This document shows, in pieces, positions 21,256 to 32,908 of a stretch of 64,000 nucleotides of DNA (positions are counted from its first letter, which is position 1; the number at the start of each line of letters is the position of its first letter). The notes beneath the pieces were generated by a model. That model was not told the origin of the DNA. It saw only the letters and a list, made by a program, of their open reading frames with translations, and made no database searches. The stretch is taken from NCBI RefSeq assembly GCF_932276165.1, contig NC_063994.1:5766001-5830000 (forward strand). The letters run 5' to 3'. The translations under genes and the position numbers were made by a program. Source of the stretch: Plutella xylostella (Eukaryota > Arthropoda > Insecta > Lepidoptera > Plutellidae).

Positions 21256-22124
21256 ATGTCCAACGATGACGCAGAATCCGGCGGCGTTCGAGAAGGCGGT
21301 TCGAAAAATCCCGTTTCCACTGACGCACGTCACGATATTTTTCGAGTCGGCGTAAAATCGCCACAGTTCTCGCCGGAGAAGCCTGCAATATGGTTTGCGC
21401 TTATGGAGGCTCAATTTAACTTGTCGAGGATCACCAGCGATGAGACCAAATTTTACCACATCCTCAGCAACCTTGAACCTCAGTACGCAGATCTCGTGGA
21501 GGAGCTCGTCTTAAACCCACCGGCTACTGATAAGTATGAGAAGCTGAAGACTGAGCTCATACGCGTACCTTGTCTCAGTCCAAGGCCAAGAAGCTGCAGA
21601 GACTTCTGGATAGAGAGGAGATCGGTGACAGAAAGCCATCTCATTTTCTACGGCACCTTCGCAACTTAGCTGGACCCGGCCTACCCGAAGAGTTCCTGTC
21701 TGGCATCTGGACGAGCCGACTACCGAGTAGTAGAATCCAGACCATCCTCGCTTCTCAACCCACCGCTTCGCTCGAGACGCTTGCCGACCTGGCGGACAGG
21801 ATCCATGAAGTCGTTCCACCGTCACCGCAAGTAGCTTCGACTTCCCACCACACTTCACCTGGCAGCTCCATGGACCAAATGGCTAAGCAAATAGCCGAAC
21901 TGACGCAGCAAGTAAGAGCACTCAGCATGCAATCGCACAGATCGCGTTCCAGATCAAGGAACAATCATGCACAGACTCGTCATTCTGCTCGGTCAAGGGA
22001 GAGGTCACAATCCAGCTACCGGAAGCATCCCCTATGCTGGTACCATGGCAAGTTCGGCAGCAGGGCGAAGACATGCATCCACCCATGCGACTACAAGGCG
22101 GAAAACTCCCTGGGCAATCAGTGA
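21256..22124 (+). pseudogene. Gypsy element 4 gag, one frameshift
   Basis: The first frame (21256-21669) has an FSPEKPAIWFALMEAQF block typical of CsRn1-lineage gag. It goes out of phase near 21565, and gag continues in the 21570-22124 frame (LQRLLDREEIGDRKPSHFLRHL, then an Arg/Ser-rich tail and CWYHGKFG...C, a zinc-knuckle-like C-x2/3-H motif). One small indel accounts for the break. Gag overlaps pol by about 90 bases. Confidence 0.8.
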
Positions 22125-25100
22125 TGGCGACGAACGATTGTCCCAGCTCCACCGGTCGCCTGTTCGTTACAGATCGCAGATCGAAAGCACAATTTCTTGT
22201 GGACACCGGAAGCGACCTATGCGTCTTCCCTCGATCTGCCCTGCGTGAACGGCGTGCGAAGACCAACTACCAGTTGTGCGCAGCCAATGGTACCACCATC
22301 GATACCTATGGGTTTGCTCAACTGAACCTGAACCTAGGACTACGTAGAGACTATCCGTGGCGTTTTATAGTGGCTGATGTGACGAAACCTATTATTGGTG
22401 TAGACTTTCTCTCATTCTATAATTTAATTGTAGATTGTCGCAATCAGCGCCTTATTGATAATACCACTTCTCTGTCAACTGTTGGTTCTGTAGACTTAAC
22501 ATGTAATAGTATAACTTCAGTTAAGGTCTCGACTGGTGACACGCGTTTCCACAAACTTCTCGCTGAATTCCCGGAGATTACTCGACCATCTGGCACGACA
22601 CGTACGACTCTACACAACACCGTACACCACATTCGTACTACACCTGGTCCCCCTGTTTCCTCATCCCCTCGTAGGTTAGCTCCAGACAAGCTGAAAATCG
22701 CCAAGCAGGAGTTCGAGGAGATGTTGGCCAGCGGTACTGCCCGGCCATCGGAGAGTTCTTGGTCGTCACCTCTACATCTGGCGCCTAAGAAAGACAACGG
22801 TTGGAGGCCATGCGGTGATTACCGAGCTCTCAACGCTCGAACTGTACCCGATAAATACCCGGTAAGGCACATACACGATTTTTCCCACAGCATATCTGGT
22901 TGTAGAGTCTTCTCTACCATTGATTTGGTCAAGGCCTATAACCAGATCCCTGTCAGCGTGGACGATATTCCGAAGACCGCCATTACCACCCCGTTCGGAA
23001 TGTTCGAATTTCCTTTTATGACGTTCGGTCTAAGGAATGCCGGCCAAACTTTCCAACGTTTCGTGGATGAGATGACTCGCGGACTCTACTTCTGCTACTG
23101 TTATCTCGATGATTTTCTGGTGTTTTCTAGAGACGAGGTAGAGCACGAGAGTCATCTCCGACAACTCTTCACGAGAATGAAGGAATACGGCATCCTTATC
23201 AACACGTCTAAATGTGTTTTTGGTAAGTCTGAGGTTACCTTTCTTGGCTACCAAATCTCCACAGCAGGAACAAAGCCGTTGGATTCCAAGGTGGAGGCCA
23301 TCAAAAACTTCCCCGTGCCCACCACAGTTCGAGAGCTCCGGAGATTCTTGGGCATGATAAATTTTTACCGCAGATTTATGCCCCAAGCTGCTGCAACACA
23401 AGCTCCTCTGAATGCCTTGCTCACTGGCTCAGTTAAAGCTTCCCACCCTGTTAACTTGACAGGAGATTCACTGCAAGCATTCGAGGACTGCAAGTCCAAC
23501 CTCTGCAGTGCGACATTGCTGGCTCACCCAGATTGTCAGGCCAAACTCGCATTGATCACCGATGCATCTGACCTAGCGATGGGTGCTGTTTTACAGCAAT
23601 TCAAGGACGACACATGGCAGCCGTTAGCTTTCTTCTCACGGAAATTTAGTTCTTCGCAGCAAAAGTACTCACCGTACGATCGTGAGCTTTTAGCTATATA
23701 CGAAGGCATTAAATACTTCCGTCACATGCTCGAGGCCCGCCATTTCACTGTGTTTACTGACCACAAGCCGATTTGTTACGCATTCCGTGAGAGGAAAACT
23801 AACTGCTCGCCTCGTCAGTACAGACACCTAGACTACATCTCGCAATTCACAACGGACATACAGTATATTGCCGGCAAGGACAATATTGTGGCCGACACAC
23901 TGTCTCGTGTTAGTGAATTGCAGACTACCACCGTCGATGATGAAGCTATTGCACAAGCTCAAGCTTCTGACCAACAGCTAGCTCTCTTCCTGGACGATGC
24001 ATCATCATCACTTCGTCTACGGAAAATGAACGTACCTGGCAGTCGTTTGGAGTTGTACTGCGATGTCAGTACTCCGACGCCACGACCGTTCATACCCGAG
24101 CCTTTGCGTAAGCAAATCTTCGATAGTCTTCATTCTCTTAGCCATCCTGGTGCAAACGCTAGTGCCAAGTTAGTGGCACAACGCTATGTTTGGCCAGGCA
24201 TGCGCAAAGACTGTCGGAATTGGTCACAAGCTTGTCAATCTTGTCAGCGTGCTAAAGTCAATCGACACGTGTATTCCCCATTAGGTACTTACAACTTACC
24301 TCCTGCACGTTTCAAGTTCGTGCATATCGACCTGATTGGACCTTTACCAATGTCAAGTGGTTACCGTTACTGCTTGACAGCTGTTGACCGGTTCACACGT
24401 TGGCCAGAGGTCATTCCTATTGAGGATATGACTGCAGAAACGGTGGCCAAGGCTTTATTATCTGGCTGGATAGCGCGATTTGGTTGTCCGACAGATATAG
24501 TTACCGACCGCGGCCGGCAATTTGAATCGTCCCTCTTCCACCATTTGTCCATTCTAGCTGGTTTCAAACATCGGAGGACGACTGCCTACCACCCGGCGTG
24601 CAACGGTCTAGTGGAAAGATTCCACCGACAACTTAAAGCCGCCATAATGTGTCACAGCAACTCTACCTGGTCCGAATCTCTTCCACTAGTCTTATTAGGT
24701 ATAAGGAGTGCTTTTAAAGAAGATCTGCAAGCCTCCTCCGCCGAACTTCTTTACGGCGAGCCATTAAGACTACCAGGTCAGTTCTTTGGTCATAGCGTAG
24801 ACAGCAGTACTGATATGACAGAATTATTAGCCCGCCTACGCTCTTTTGCCGAGAAGCTACAACCTGTACCAACTTCACGTCACGGTCATGGTAAAATTTT
24901 TGTATACAAGGATCTCGCCACTTCGACTCATGTTTTCCTGAGAGACGATGCATTGCGACTATTGCGAGGTTCACTGCAACCTGCATACACCGGACCCCAT
25001 GAAGTTATTGAAAGAGGAGACAAGGTTTATAAATTACTAATCAAGGGCAAACATGTCACAGTATCAGTAGACCGCCTCAAGCCGGCCTTCATACTCACTG

Positions 25101-25213
25101 ACAAAACTAACTTGCCTACTACTATTGACCCACCACCAGAGAAAATAGTAAATCCTGTTCGGACAACTCGCTCTGGTCGTCAAGTCCATTTTCCAGATTT
25201 TTATCGTCCGTAG
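22034..25213 (+). CDS. Gypsy element 4 pol polyprotein (PR-RT-RH-IN)
   Basis: An uninterrupted 1059-residue frame. Protease FLVDTGSDLCVFP near residue 57; RT with STIDLVKAYNQIPV, FGMFEFPFMTFGL and the catalytic YLDDFLVFSRD; RNase H with ITDASDLAMGAVLQ, TDHKPI and DTLSR; integrase HHCC (HPGANASA...CQSCQRAK), core IDLIGPLP, VTDRGRQFES and NGLVERFHRQ, then a C-terminal domain. All catalytic residues are visible. It is read in a different phase from gag, with an overlap. The true N-terminus would be set by frameshifting or reinitiation. Confidence 0.9.
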   Translation: MLVPWQVRQQGEDMHPPMRLQGGKLPGQSVMATNDCPSSTGRLFVTDRRSKAQFLVDTGSDLCVFPRSALRERRAKTNYQLCAANGTTIDTYGFAQLNLNLGLRRDYPWRFIVADVTKPIIGVDFLSFYNLIVDCRNQRLIDNTTSLSTVGSVDLTCNSITSVKVSTGDTRFHKLLAEFPEITRPSGTTRTTLHNTVHHIRTTPGPPVSSSPRRLAPDKLKIAKQEFEEMLASGTARPSESSWSSPLHLAPKKDNGWRPCGDYRALNARTVPDKYPVRHIHDFSHSISGCRVFSTIDLVKAYNQIPVSVDDIPKTAITTPFGMFEFPFMTFGLRNAGQTFQRFVDEMTRGLYFCYCYLDDFLVFSRDEVEHESHLRQLFTRMKEYGILINTSKCVFGKSEVTFLGYQISTAGTKPLDSKVEAIKNFPVPTTVRELRRFLGMINFYRRFMPQAAATQAPLNALLTGSVKASHPVNLTGDSLQAFEDCKSNLCSATLLAHPDCQAKLALITDASDLAMGAVLQQFKDDTWQPLAFFSRKFSSSQQKYSPYDRELLAIYEGIKYFRHMLEARHFTVFTDHKPICYAFRERKTNCSPRQYRHLDYISQFTTDIQYIAGKDNIVADTLSRVSELQTTTVDDEAIAQAQASDQQLALFLDDASSSLRLRKMNVPGSRLELYCDVSTPTPRPFIPEPLRKQIFDSLHSLSHPGANASAKLVAQRYVWPGMRKDCRNWSQACQSCQRAKVNRHVYSPLGTYNLPPARFKFVHIDLIGPLPMSSGYRYCLTAVDRFTRWPEVIPIEDMTAETVAKALLSGWIARFGCPTDIVTDRGRQFESSLFHHLSILAGFKHRRTTAYHPACNGLVERFHRQLKAAIMCHSNSTWSESLPLVLLGIRSAFKEDLQASSAELLYGEPLRLPGQFFGHSVDSSTDMTELLARLRSFAEKLQPVPTSRHGHGKIFVYKDLATSTHVFLRDDALRLLRGSLQPAYTGPHEVIERGDKVYKLLIKGKHVTVSVDRLKPAFILTDKTNLPTTIDPPPEKIVNPVRTTRSGRQVHFPDFYRP

Positions 25214-25236
25214 TGACGGCCTCTGGAGGGGAGTGA

Positions 25237-26030
25237 TGTAGGTATCTTCCCGATTTTATTACCTACATTTATACATTCACTGTATTTTCAGTTGAACTGA
25301 ATTGTATTTTCATTCATTGTTTAGGTACATATTGTATTTCACTTATTCTTATCTATTTACACTGTACCGTATATACCTACACTTATACCTACATTGTATT
25401 ACGTATAATATTTACAATATATAAATCTTACACACTAGTTAATATTTATGTAAGTTTAATTTAGTATAGTTGTTATTATTAAATACAATACTATTTACAC
25501 TAACAATACCTACTAACATTAATACTAAGTTCACATACATCACACACAATCATACAACACCAAACGTATCGTGCCCGACGGATAAATTGTCGTGATACAT
25601 CGAGAACGCACAAAATATTTTATCCGTAGGTTATTTGTTGGTCAAGTCGAGCGGCCGTCGATACCGGTCCGGAGGCAGGTTCCCTGCCCCGCGCGCCCGC
25701 GCAACCTCGCGCGCCCTCCGCGGCCCGTGCGCCGCCAGTCGAAATCTCAACTCCGACGCGAAGCCTGTGCCGCTTTACGCTAGCCCGCTACTGCTTACGT
25801 TTACGCGATCTTTCCGCTGTATACCTAGCTTGCTTAATTACTAGCTTACGCTTTATACCTAAGTGCTAAACAGTATAAACTCTGCTGTGTTATTGGCTTG
25901 TGCATTCTCCTTCTAAATTACTATAGACTTTGTGTGTGCTTTGCTTGTTCAATATACAAACCTGGACTGAACTGTAAGTGTTTGCATTTAATACCTACTC
26001 CTGCTAACACTACGCACTCACCCGCCTATA
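25237..26030 (+). repeat. 3' LTR of gypsy element 4 (lacks last 3 bp)
   Basis: Starts TGTAGGTATC directly after a purine-rich GGAGGGGAGTGA run (the polypurine tract). It ends CCTATA at the junction with mag integrase coding sequence. Confidence 0.9.
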
Positions 26031-26483
26031 GGTCTTTTGAATCTGAGGGCGACGCCGCGAGACGGCATCGGGTCCCCGGCGCAGCTGCTGATGGGGCGGC
26101 GCCTCAACACGCGGCTGCCGGCGAGCGAGGAGCGGCTGCGGCCGGAGCGCGACCCCGCGCGGGACCACGCCGCCGTGCTGCACCGCCGAGAGGCCAGCAA
26201 GCGCTGGTACGAAGCGCGCGCGCGCCCGCTGTCCCCGCTGGCGCCGGGGGACCGCGTCGTGGTCCTCGACGACAACAGGAGGCGGTCTATGAGTGTCCAG
26301 TCAAAAGCTGATCAACCTCGGTCCTATTTTGTCCTCGACAAATCAGGTAGGAGGTACAGGCGTAATCGACGCCATCTTTTAAAAATCGAGCAACCTTCTG
26401 AAACTGCACGTTCTTCCTTTGATTTTCTTTGTGTGTTTCGAGTTGGTTTCGAGTCAACGTACCTAGTTTTTTTTGGAAAATAA
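26031..26483 (+). pseudogene. Mag-like integrase C-terminal part
   Basis: It resumes with LLNLRATPRDGIGSPAQLL, the usual block after the integrase Glu, then an LAPGDRVVVLDD module and a basic YRRNRRHLLK end. About a dozen expected residues between 20445 and this point are missing. The last 30 codons may already be non-mag sequence. GC-rich in its first half. Confidence 0.8.
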
Positions 26484-26639
26484 GAAGAAAGGAAGTTTAA
26501 CTTAGAGAAAAACGACTGAGACATGTAAGTATAAATGTATTAACCTATATTTTTTTAAATATAAATGTTACCGGTTGTAGTCAAGAAGGTATTGTAATTT
26601 ACGATGTATCCAATTTCTGTTTTGAATTGTTTTAGAATC
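26484..26639. other. Junction stretch, no gene seen
   Basis: It should hold the mag 3' end and the left end of the second Harbinger locus. I could identify neither an LTR copy nor a TIR. Confidence 0.4.
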
Positions 26640-27848
26640 ATGAACGAGATGAATACTAGCAGCAGCAGAGTCTCCTACTCGCAGTTGGAGGCTCTGCTTG
26701 CTTTTATTGAGGAGCACCGAGAACTGGCTGCCGGCTTCCTAAGATCGACGGAAGCCCGGCACAAAAGCCAAAAACTATCGCAGGAACTCGCTATCACTCT
26801 CAACTGCATAGGCGGGGGTTCAATTAAGACCGTGAAAGGGTGGTCTAAAGTATGAAATCAATGTCTATAAAAAAATATTTAGTTTTGCTATCAGTTAACA
26901 AGATGTATGCATATTTATTTGATTTGTATATTTTGTAGTACTGGAGCGACTACAAAAATAAATTGAAGGCGCGGGTGAGGTCCCTCAACAAGTCCCACAC
27001 TGGGACTGGAGGAGGGGAGCACTAGGCCCTCCTCTGTCTGCAGTAGAGGAGCGAGCAGTGGGAATAATGGGTCCCCAATTTGGGAAAAACATTAAAACTG
27101 TACAAGTTGACCCGCTGCCCCCTCTCAATTTAAATGAAGGTTGTTTTATGGTAAATATCTATTTGTTTATACTAAGACTTTCTATTTTATTTATTAATTG
27201 ATTTTAACAGTATATTTTATACACAACACACAATGAAACAGTTAAATAAAGTAAGAATACCAGTATTTTTTAGATAAATATATAATATATTAAATTACAT
27301 GTGCTTCCCTTTGGAGACGAAAACTGTCATTAGTCTTTGGCTAAACATAGAACTATGTTTTTTTTTAATTCAGATGCCACTGAGAATGAAGAGCATGGTA
27401 GCTCTACGCCTGTCCAAAAGATTAAAAAGAAACGGCAGCGTGAGTATTTACTTTACAATATTTATATAAACCACAACACTGGCGAAAAGTGGGAGCAGCA
27501 ATGCACATCTGCTTACCCCACAAGGGAGTTCATTAGGACAAGGCGTGAGTGTGTGTGTTTTTAAAGGCCAATAAGTCTTTTAATGAAAGAAACAGATGGT
27601 CAAGTGATCCGAGTGCTAACTCTTGTGTCAAAGGTTCTGAGTGCTATTAAATATGTATAGTTATTTCCTTTATAATTTCAGGTATTTCAACACCCAGAAG
27701 TACTCGACTTGCAGCAGGAGCAACTGCGCTGTAAGAGGGCCACGGCTTCAGCCCTCACAATGATAGCTGAAGCTATGAACCGACAGGCTGCAGTGAATGA
27801 GAGGCAATGCAGGCTTCTTGAGGAGGGGCTCCTCATATGGAAAATGTA
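26640..27848 (+). pseudogene. Myb/SANT-like gene of the second Harbinger locus
   Basis: The exon layout parallels 16951-18444. Exon 1 (26640-26849) has SYSQLEALLAFIEEHRELA and VKGWSKV. Exon 2 (26939-27149) has YWSDYKNKLKARVRS and GTGGG, then loses frame near 27025 and continues one base out of phase (VEERAVGIMG). Exon 3 is about 27373-27438 and exon 4 about 27683-27848, a Glu/Leu-rich coiled coil ending LLIWKM. The Myb-like trihelix would assist the transposase encoded convergently at 33245-35581. The single frameshift makes this copy inactive unless it is an error of the assembly. Confidence 0.75.
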
Positions 27849-28345
27849 GGTTATTCCTAAATGTTTGGCTAAATAATAGAATAGAATTTAACTTTATTGT
27901 TACCCCAATAATGTGTTAGGAAAACTGGTGTTGAATATTTATGTTACTGTGTAGTTTTGTTAGTGTCTGTAATTTTTTAGAACAATATCATACTGAACTT
28001 TTCATTTTGTCTTTTCTAGGCTAATGAAAGGAGTAATGAAGACACTTAAAGTAAAGGTAAGGTATAATATATATGTCGCAGGCATCTGGTTTAATCTCCT
28101 GTTTGATTGAACCGCTAGCCCGTTCATTGGATGACGCTATTCAGTTGTATGACTAGGCCGAACGTTGATTGAACAAACGTCACAAAACGTCCAACTAGTT
28201 AGCGGACTTAAAATAAGTCAGGTGGTGAATAAAACAAATATGGCGTCTAACAGCGAACAGCTGACACAAAACGGACTTGTATTGTTATTTTTTTCAAATA
28301 AATTAGCTTTAAAGTGCGTTATTTATGTTAAAATAGTGTGACAAC

Positions 28346-28433
28346 ATGGATTTACCTATTATTACACCGCCGGCGGATAGTTTCAAAGAAAAAAATGTGC
28401 TGAAACTGGATAATTATGAACAACAATATCAAG
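28346..28433 (+). other. Exon-like 29-codon ORF with splice donor in T1
   Basis: ATG in good context (ACAACATGG), 29 codons, then GTACGT as a possible donor. The second T1 copy (60087-60174) has the same segment with one codon changed (Asp to Glu). It may be the first exon of the parent element's transposase gene or of a captured gene. I recognise no family. Confidence 0.5.
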
Positions 28434-28617
28434 GTACGTTTATTGTTATTGTTTAGTTAATTTGTGAGATGAGAGCTTTGTAACATTTTCTTTTTGTTGA
28501 CTCTTGTCTGGTCATGTTATCCTAACCAGACATTACAAAGTTGCTATACTATATCCCATTTAACGACTTCGCTGAATAACGTTCAGTCAAGACGTTGGAC
28601 GTTACAGTCAACCACTT

Positions 28618-28772
28618 TATTGATGATCCTTTTTTGATTTATAAAAAGAAAGTACGGTGACAAGTAACATGACATTTTGACATATAAAATAACAAACTTT
28701 GAGATCAATAATAAAAGCTATTGAAGGAAGATCATTTCTATTTATTGTGAGATATTTGACCAATTCTCTACA
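28618..28772 (+). repeat. 5' LTR of BEL element (155 bp)
   Basis: Starts TATTGATGATCC, ends ATTCTCTACA. Identical by eye to 32909-33063. It is followed by a TGGTCCTATCGAGTCCGG primer-binding-like block. Confidence 0.9.
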
Positions 28773-28795
28773 TTTGTGGTCCTATCGAGTCCGGC

Positions 28796-31700
28796 ATGGA
28801 TCGACCACTACGCCGTAGTGCTAGATTAAACAAAAATGAAGTAAGTGCTGACCAAGAAAGTAGGCCTGACGACCAACAGCCGAGGGTGCCGTGCTCCAAT
28901 CGATCATCGAGCGCGCGCTCCAGCGCCGCGACCATGCGCCGGCTGGCGGAGGCTCGGGCGGCTCGAGAGCTTGCCGAGCTGGAGGAGAGACGGCTGTGAA
29001 TTGAACAACGGCGCCTGGAAGAGCAACGACAGTTGGAGCAACGGCGCCTGGAGGCTGAGCGCGCAAGGATAGAGGCTGGACTAGAGGAGGAAAAGGCCCA
29101 AATAGAGGTCGAGGAGGTGGAGAAGGCCTCAAGTCGTGCCTCGCTTTCACGAGTGGAGAAGGCCTCAAGTCGTGCCTCGCTTTCACGAGTGGTACATTGG
29201 CTTAATCAAAATCACTCGCCCAAGCCTGAAGCGAATCGAAGTGACAAATTGCTAGGCCGCCTGTCAGCCAGAGACCTGCCTACGTTCTCTGGCGATGCAC
29301 TCGAATGGCTGCGATTCAAACACGCCTTCGAGTCGACGACTAGAATAGGCCAGTACTCGGAAGACGAAAACGTAGCCCGCCTACAGAGATGCCTGCGTGG
29401 AGAGGCGTGGGAGACGGTAGCGGCCCGCATCATCACCGTGTCCTCGGCCCAAGAGATCATGAAGACCCTCGAAATGCGCTTTGGAAGACCAGATCTTATA
29501 GTGCAGAAGATTATTGGAGAAATAAAGAAAATACCGAAGCTAAGTGGCTCTAGGACGGAGTTAGTGACACTCGCGACTAAAGTTTCAAATTGTTTAGCTG
29601 CAATCACAGCGACCAACTGTTCAGATTATTTATACAGCCCGGATTTGGTAATGGAAATTGTAAATAAATTAACTGAGAACTTAGTTTATAGGTGGATAGA
29701 TTATAGCGTTACCCAAGATGCCGCCCGCCGTCCGAAATTAGCCGCATTATCCGATTATTTGATGCGTGAGGCCGAACTAGTGTGTAGGGCTGGGGTAATG
29801 GAGCCGCAACTAAAGACTAAGACTTTTTCCTCAGGTTTTGGCCGTCATCCTGTGCTCGCGATGGTCGATGATTATTCCGATTCCGGTGCGACCAATGCGA
29901 ATAATATGGCTTCGATCAATGCAGTTTCCTTTCAGAAGCGCGGTGGGCAGACCGACACAACACGACCATACTGTCCCTTCTGCGAGAAAGATGGTCACGA
30001 CTTGGACAGCTGTTCTCCATTTAGTGCTAGGTCTGTGGACGAGAGATGGGACTGGATTTGTAATAAGAAGCTGTGTTTCAAATGTTTCAGCCCCAAACAT
30101 CGACGTGAGCGCTGCAGGTCCAGACGTCAATGTGCCACGTGTAGTCGTGGGCACCACACATTGCTTCATCGCGAAGACTGGCTAAATTGGACCAAAAGTA
30201 AGCAGTCTAATGGCGATAATGATAAAACGACTGAGACTACGGCCAACTTATGGACTAAACCCGAACAAGAGGGGCGGAGGTATGTAGGAGTCTTACCTGT
30301 CAATGTGGAGGGTCCTGCTGGTAGCGTCCGCACGTGTGTCATGATAGACGGGGGGTCTACCATAAGCTTGATAGACTCCCGCCTAGCTGAAAAAATTGGT
30401 GCAGAGGGTCCTCGCGTGAACCTTAATTTGCAGGGCGCTGTCGGCGAAACGAAAAGAGAGAACGATAGCCTTGCAGTTGCCGTGACGTTACACACTTCTA
30501 CGGGTTCCTTTTATTTGCCGAAAATACGTACTGTAGACTCACTCCGCTTGCCCACACAAAAGGTCGATAGAAAATTAATAGAAAGTTGTCTACATTTACA
30601 GGATGTGCCGCTAGAGGAGTATGATGGCTATCCGGAGATTCTAATTGGCCAGGATTATTTACAGCTGATATTGATAAGAGAGAACCGAGAAGGACGAGCG
30701 AACGAGCCTGTTGCTTCGCGGACTAACCTAGGCTGGGTACTTCACGGATTCGTATCATCTAGTTGTAAGGTAAACAAAGAATTCACAAACCATCTCCATC
30801 ACTCTGAAGCTGACGTCGAATTACATGAATTGGTTAAGGATTATTTTCGTGTCGATAGCCTTGGTGTAAAACATGAGGAGAATGATAAGTTTTCACCAGG
30901 TGAACAGCGAGCTATGAGTATTCTCGACGCGAAGACCAGGAAGATCAGTGACACATGGGAGACCGGGCTGCTGTGGAGATCGGATGACGTCGCTCTGCCG
31001 GAGAATAAAGGGAGCGCAGTGCAGCGACTGAAGGTGATAGAGAGGATGATGGACGTTGACCCCGCTTTCTCGATTGACTATTCGAAGCAGGTCGATAATT
31101 TACTGGAAAAACATTATGCAGAAGAAGTCCATGAAACTTTGGCCGGCCCGAGACTTTGGTACTTGCCACATTTCGGAGTACGCAATCCGTCTAAACCGGG
31201 AAAGCTTCGCCTAGTGCATGATGCGAGAGCAGAAACAAAAGGCATTTCTCTGAATACGGAGTTGCTAGCAGGCCCTGACCTTCTTAATTCATTAATTGGT
31301 GTTTTGTTCCGTTTCCGAGAGAGGGCGGTAGCAGTTACGGGAGATATCAAAGAAATGTTTATGCGTGTCAAAATAAACGAAGAGGATCAGAAATCGCAAC
31401 TATTTTTGTGGCGTGGGATGAATAGAGATCAACCTCCCCGTACGTACAAAATGACTTCGATGATTTTTGGCGCGAAATCATCCCCGTGTACTGCTACGTA
31501 CATTATTAGAAAGAATGCTGACCAATATGCTGAATCTCATCCGCGCGCCGTGATGGCTATTAAAAGAAGACACTATGTAGATGACTATTGTGATAGCGTG
31601 GACACAGTTGAAGAGATGAAGCAACTAGTAGCCGACGTCACTGCGATTCATATTGCTGGTGGATTCGAGATAAGAGGCTTCGTATCGAATAAACCTGAAT

Positions 31701-32848
31701 GTCTTCCTGAGCCAACAGAGACGCCGTCGGTTAGCTTATTACAAACGGAGAGCTCTCAGCGTACCTTGGGAATGATATGGAAGCCACATAAAGATGCTCT
31801 TGGGTTCGACCTGAGTTTCAAGAAGTTGGAAGCAGACATTGTCGACGGATCACAAAAACCCACTAAACGTCAAATGCTTAAAGTCATAATGTCTGTTTTC
31901 GTTCCTTTAGGTTTCCTTGGTCCACTGTTAATTCGAGGCAAAATTTTGTTGCAGCAACTTTGGCGAAGCGGCGTGAAATGGGACGAGTTAATAGGTGATA
32001 CCTTTACACGAACCTGGAGTGAATTCCTGATAGATTTAAAGTCGTGTGAAGAGTTTATGGTACCTCGTTGTTATGGTTTCAGTGCTTTCGATCAGTTTCA
32101 ACTGCACGTTTTTGTGGATGCCTCAGAACAAGCATTTTCGGCAGTAGCTTACTTGCGTAGACACAACGGTGAGGTAGCCTTTGCAGCTGGAAAATGTAGA
32201 GTCGCGCCATTGAAATTGATTACCATACCTCGTCTAGAGCTTCAAGTGGCTCTCATGGGTGCTCGACTAGGCGCCACTGTTCAAAGGGAGCATGACCTGA
32301 ATATTGTGGATCGTTTTTTTTGGACAGATTCCAGAGTAGTGCGGAGCGTTAAAACATCGCTGAAAACGGTCCTCAACGAACAAGCACCAAAGGAGGAAAC
32401 GCTGATGACATTGCTGACAGAGGTTGAGCACACGCTGAACTCACGTCCCTTGACGCACGTCTCTGTGTCGGAGAGTGATCCAGAATCTCTTACACCTAAT
32501 CATTTCCTTATGGGTGGACCATCTAATGTACCCTGGTTGGGTAACTGTGATCAGGTTTCCCGAAAGTGCTGGAGAGACGCGCAACGGTTAGCCGACGCGT
32601 TTTGGAAGCGATGGCTGCGTGAGTATTTGCCCACATTGGTTCCTCGACCGTCTCGAGTACAGGATTGTTTGTTAGTCGAGGGGTCTTTGGTTTTGGTAGC
32701 GGATCCATCTCTACCTAGGAATGTTTGGCTTAGAGGAGTGGTTGTTAAAGTTTTCCCTGGGCCCGACGGTTTATGTAGAGTAGCGGACATTCGGACGTCG
32801 GGCGGCATATTGCGGCGACCACTAACTAAATTAATAATGTTAGGTTAG
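28796..32848 (+). pseudogene. BEL gag-pol with in-frame stop and an RNase H-integrase deletion
   Basis: One frame from 28796, broken by a TGA at 28997-28999 (a CGA to TGA change would explain it), then open for 1270 codons. Order: coiled-coil N-terminus, gag, Cys/His cluster (CPFCEKDGHDLDSC, then CFKCFSPKHRRERC), protease (VMIDGGSTISLID), RT with YVDDYCDS near 31577, and the Pao-type region ending FFWTDSRVV near 32340. It then jumps without a frame change to the integrase end (EVEHTLNSRPLTH) and the DUF5641-like C-terminus. Roughly 1 kb or more of RNase H plus the integrase catalytic core is missing, so it would need another BEL element for integration. Confidence 0.9.
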
Positions 32849-32908
32849 GTTAGAATGAATTTTATTTTGTATCCTTTTAAATTTATGTATTTTTTTTGGC
32901 CGGGAGAA

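Larger units (their letters stand above)
20446..26030 (+). mobile_element. CsRn1-like Ty3/gypsy element 4 with trimmed outer ends
   Basis: 5' LTR 20446-21225, gag, pol and 3' LTR 25237-26030. The LTRs match along their shared length; I noticed two C/T differences. The 3' LTR has a TGTAGGTATCTTCCCGA start that the 5' LTR lacks, and the 5' LTR has a terminal ACA that the 3' LTR lacks. Both outer ends are therefore eroded and there is no target duplication. Confidence 0.9.
14470..26483 (+). mobile_element. Mag-like Ty3/gypsy element 1, split by two insertions
   Basis: A 5' LTR, PBS and a single gag-pol frame. Pol is interrupted by a Harbinger-type element (16351-18835) inside RT and by a CsRn1-like gypsy element (20446-26030) inside integrase. 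Coding resumes after each. No 3' LTR is found after 26483, so the 3' end is lost or hidden under the next locus. Short LTRs and the gag type point to the mag lineage. Confidence 0.85.
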
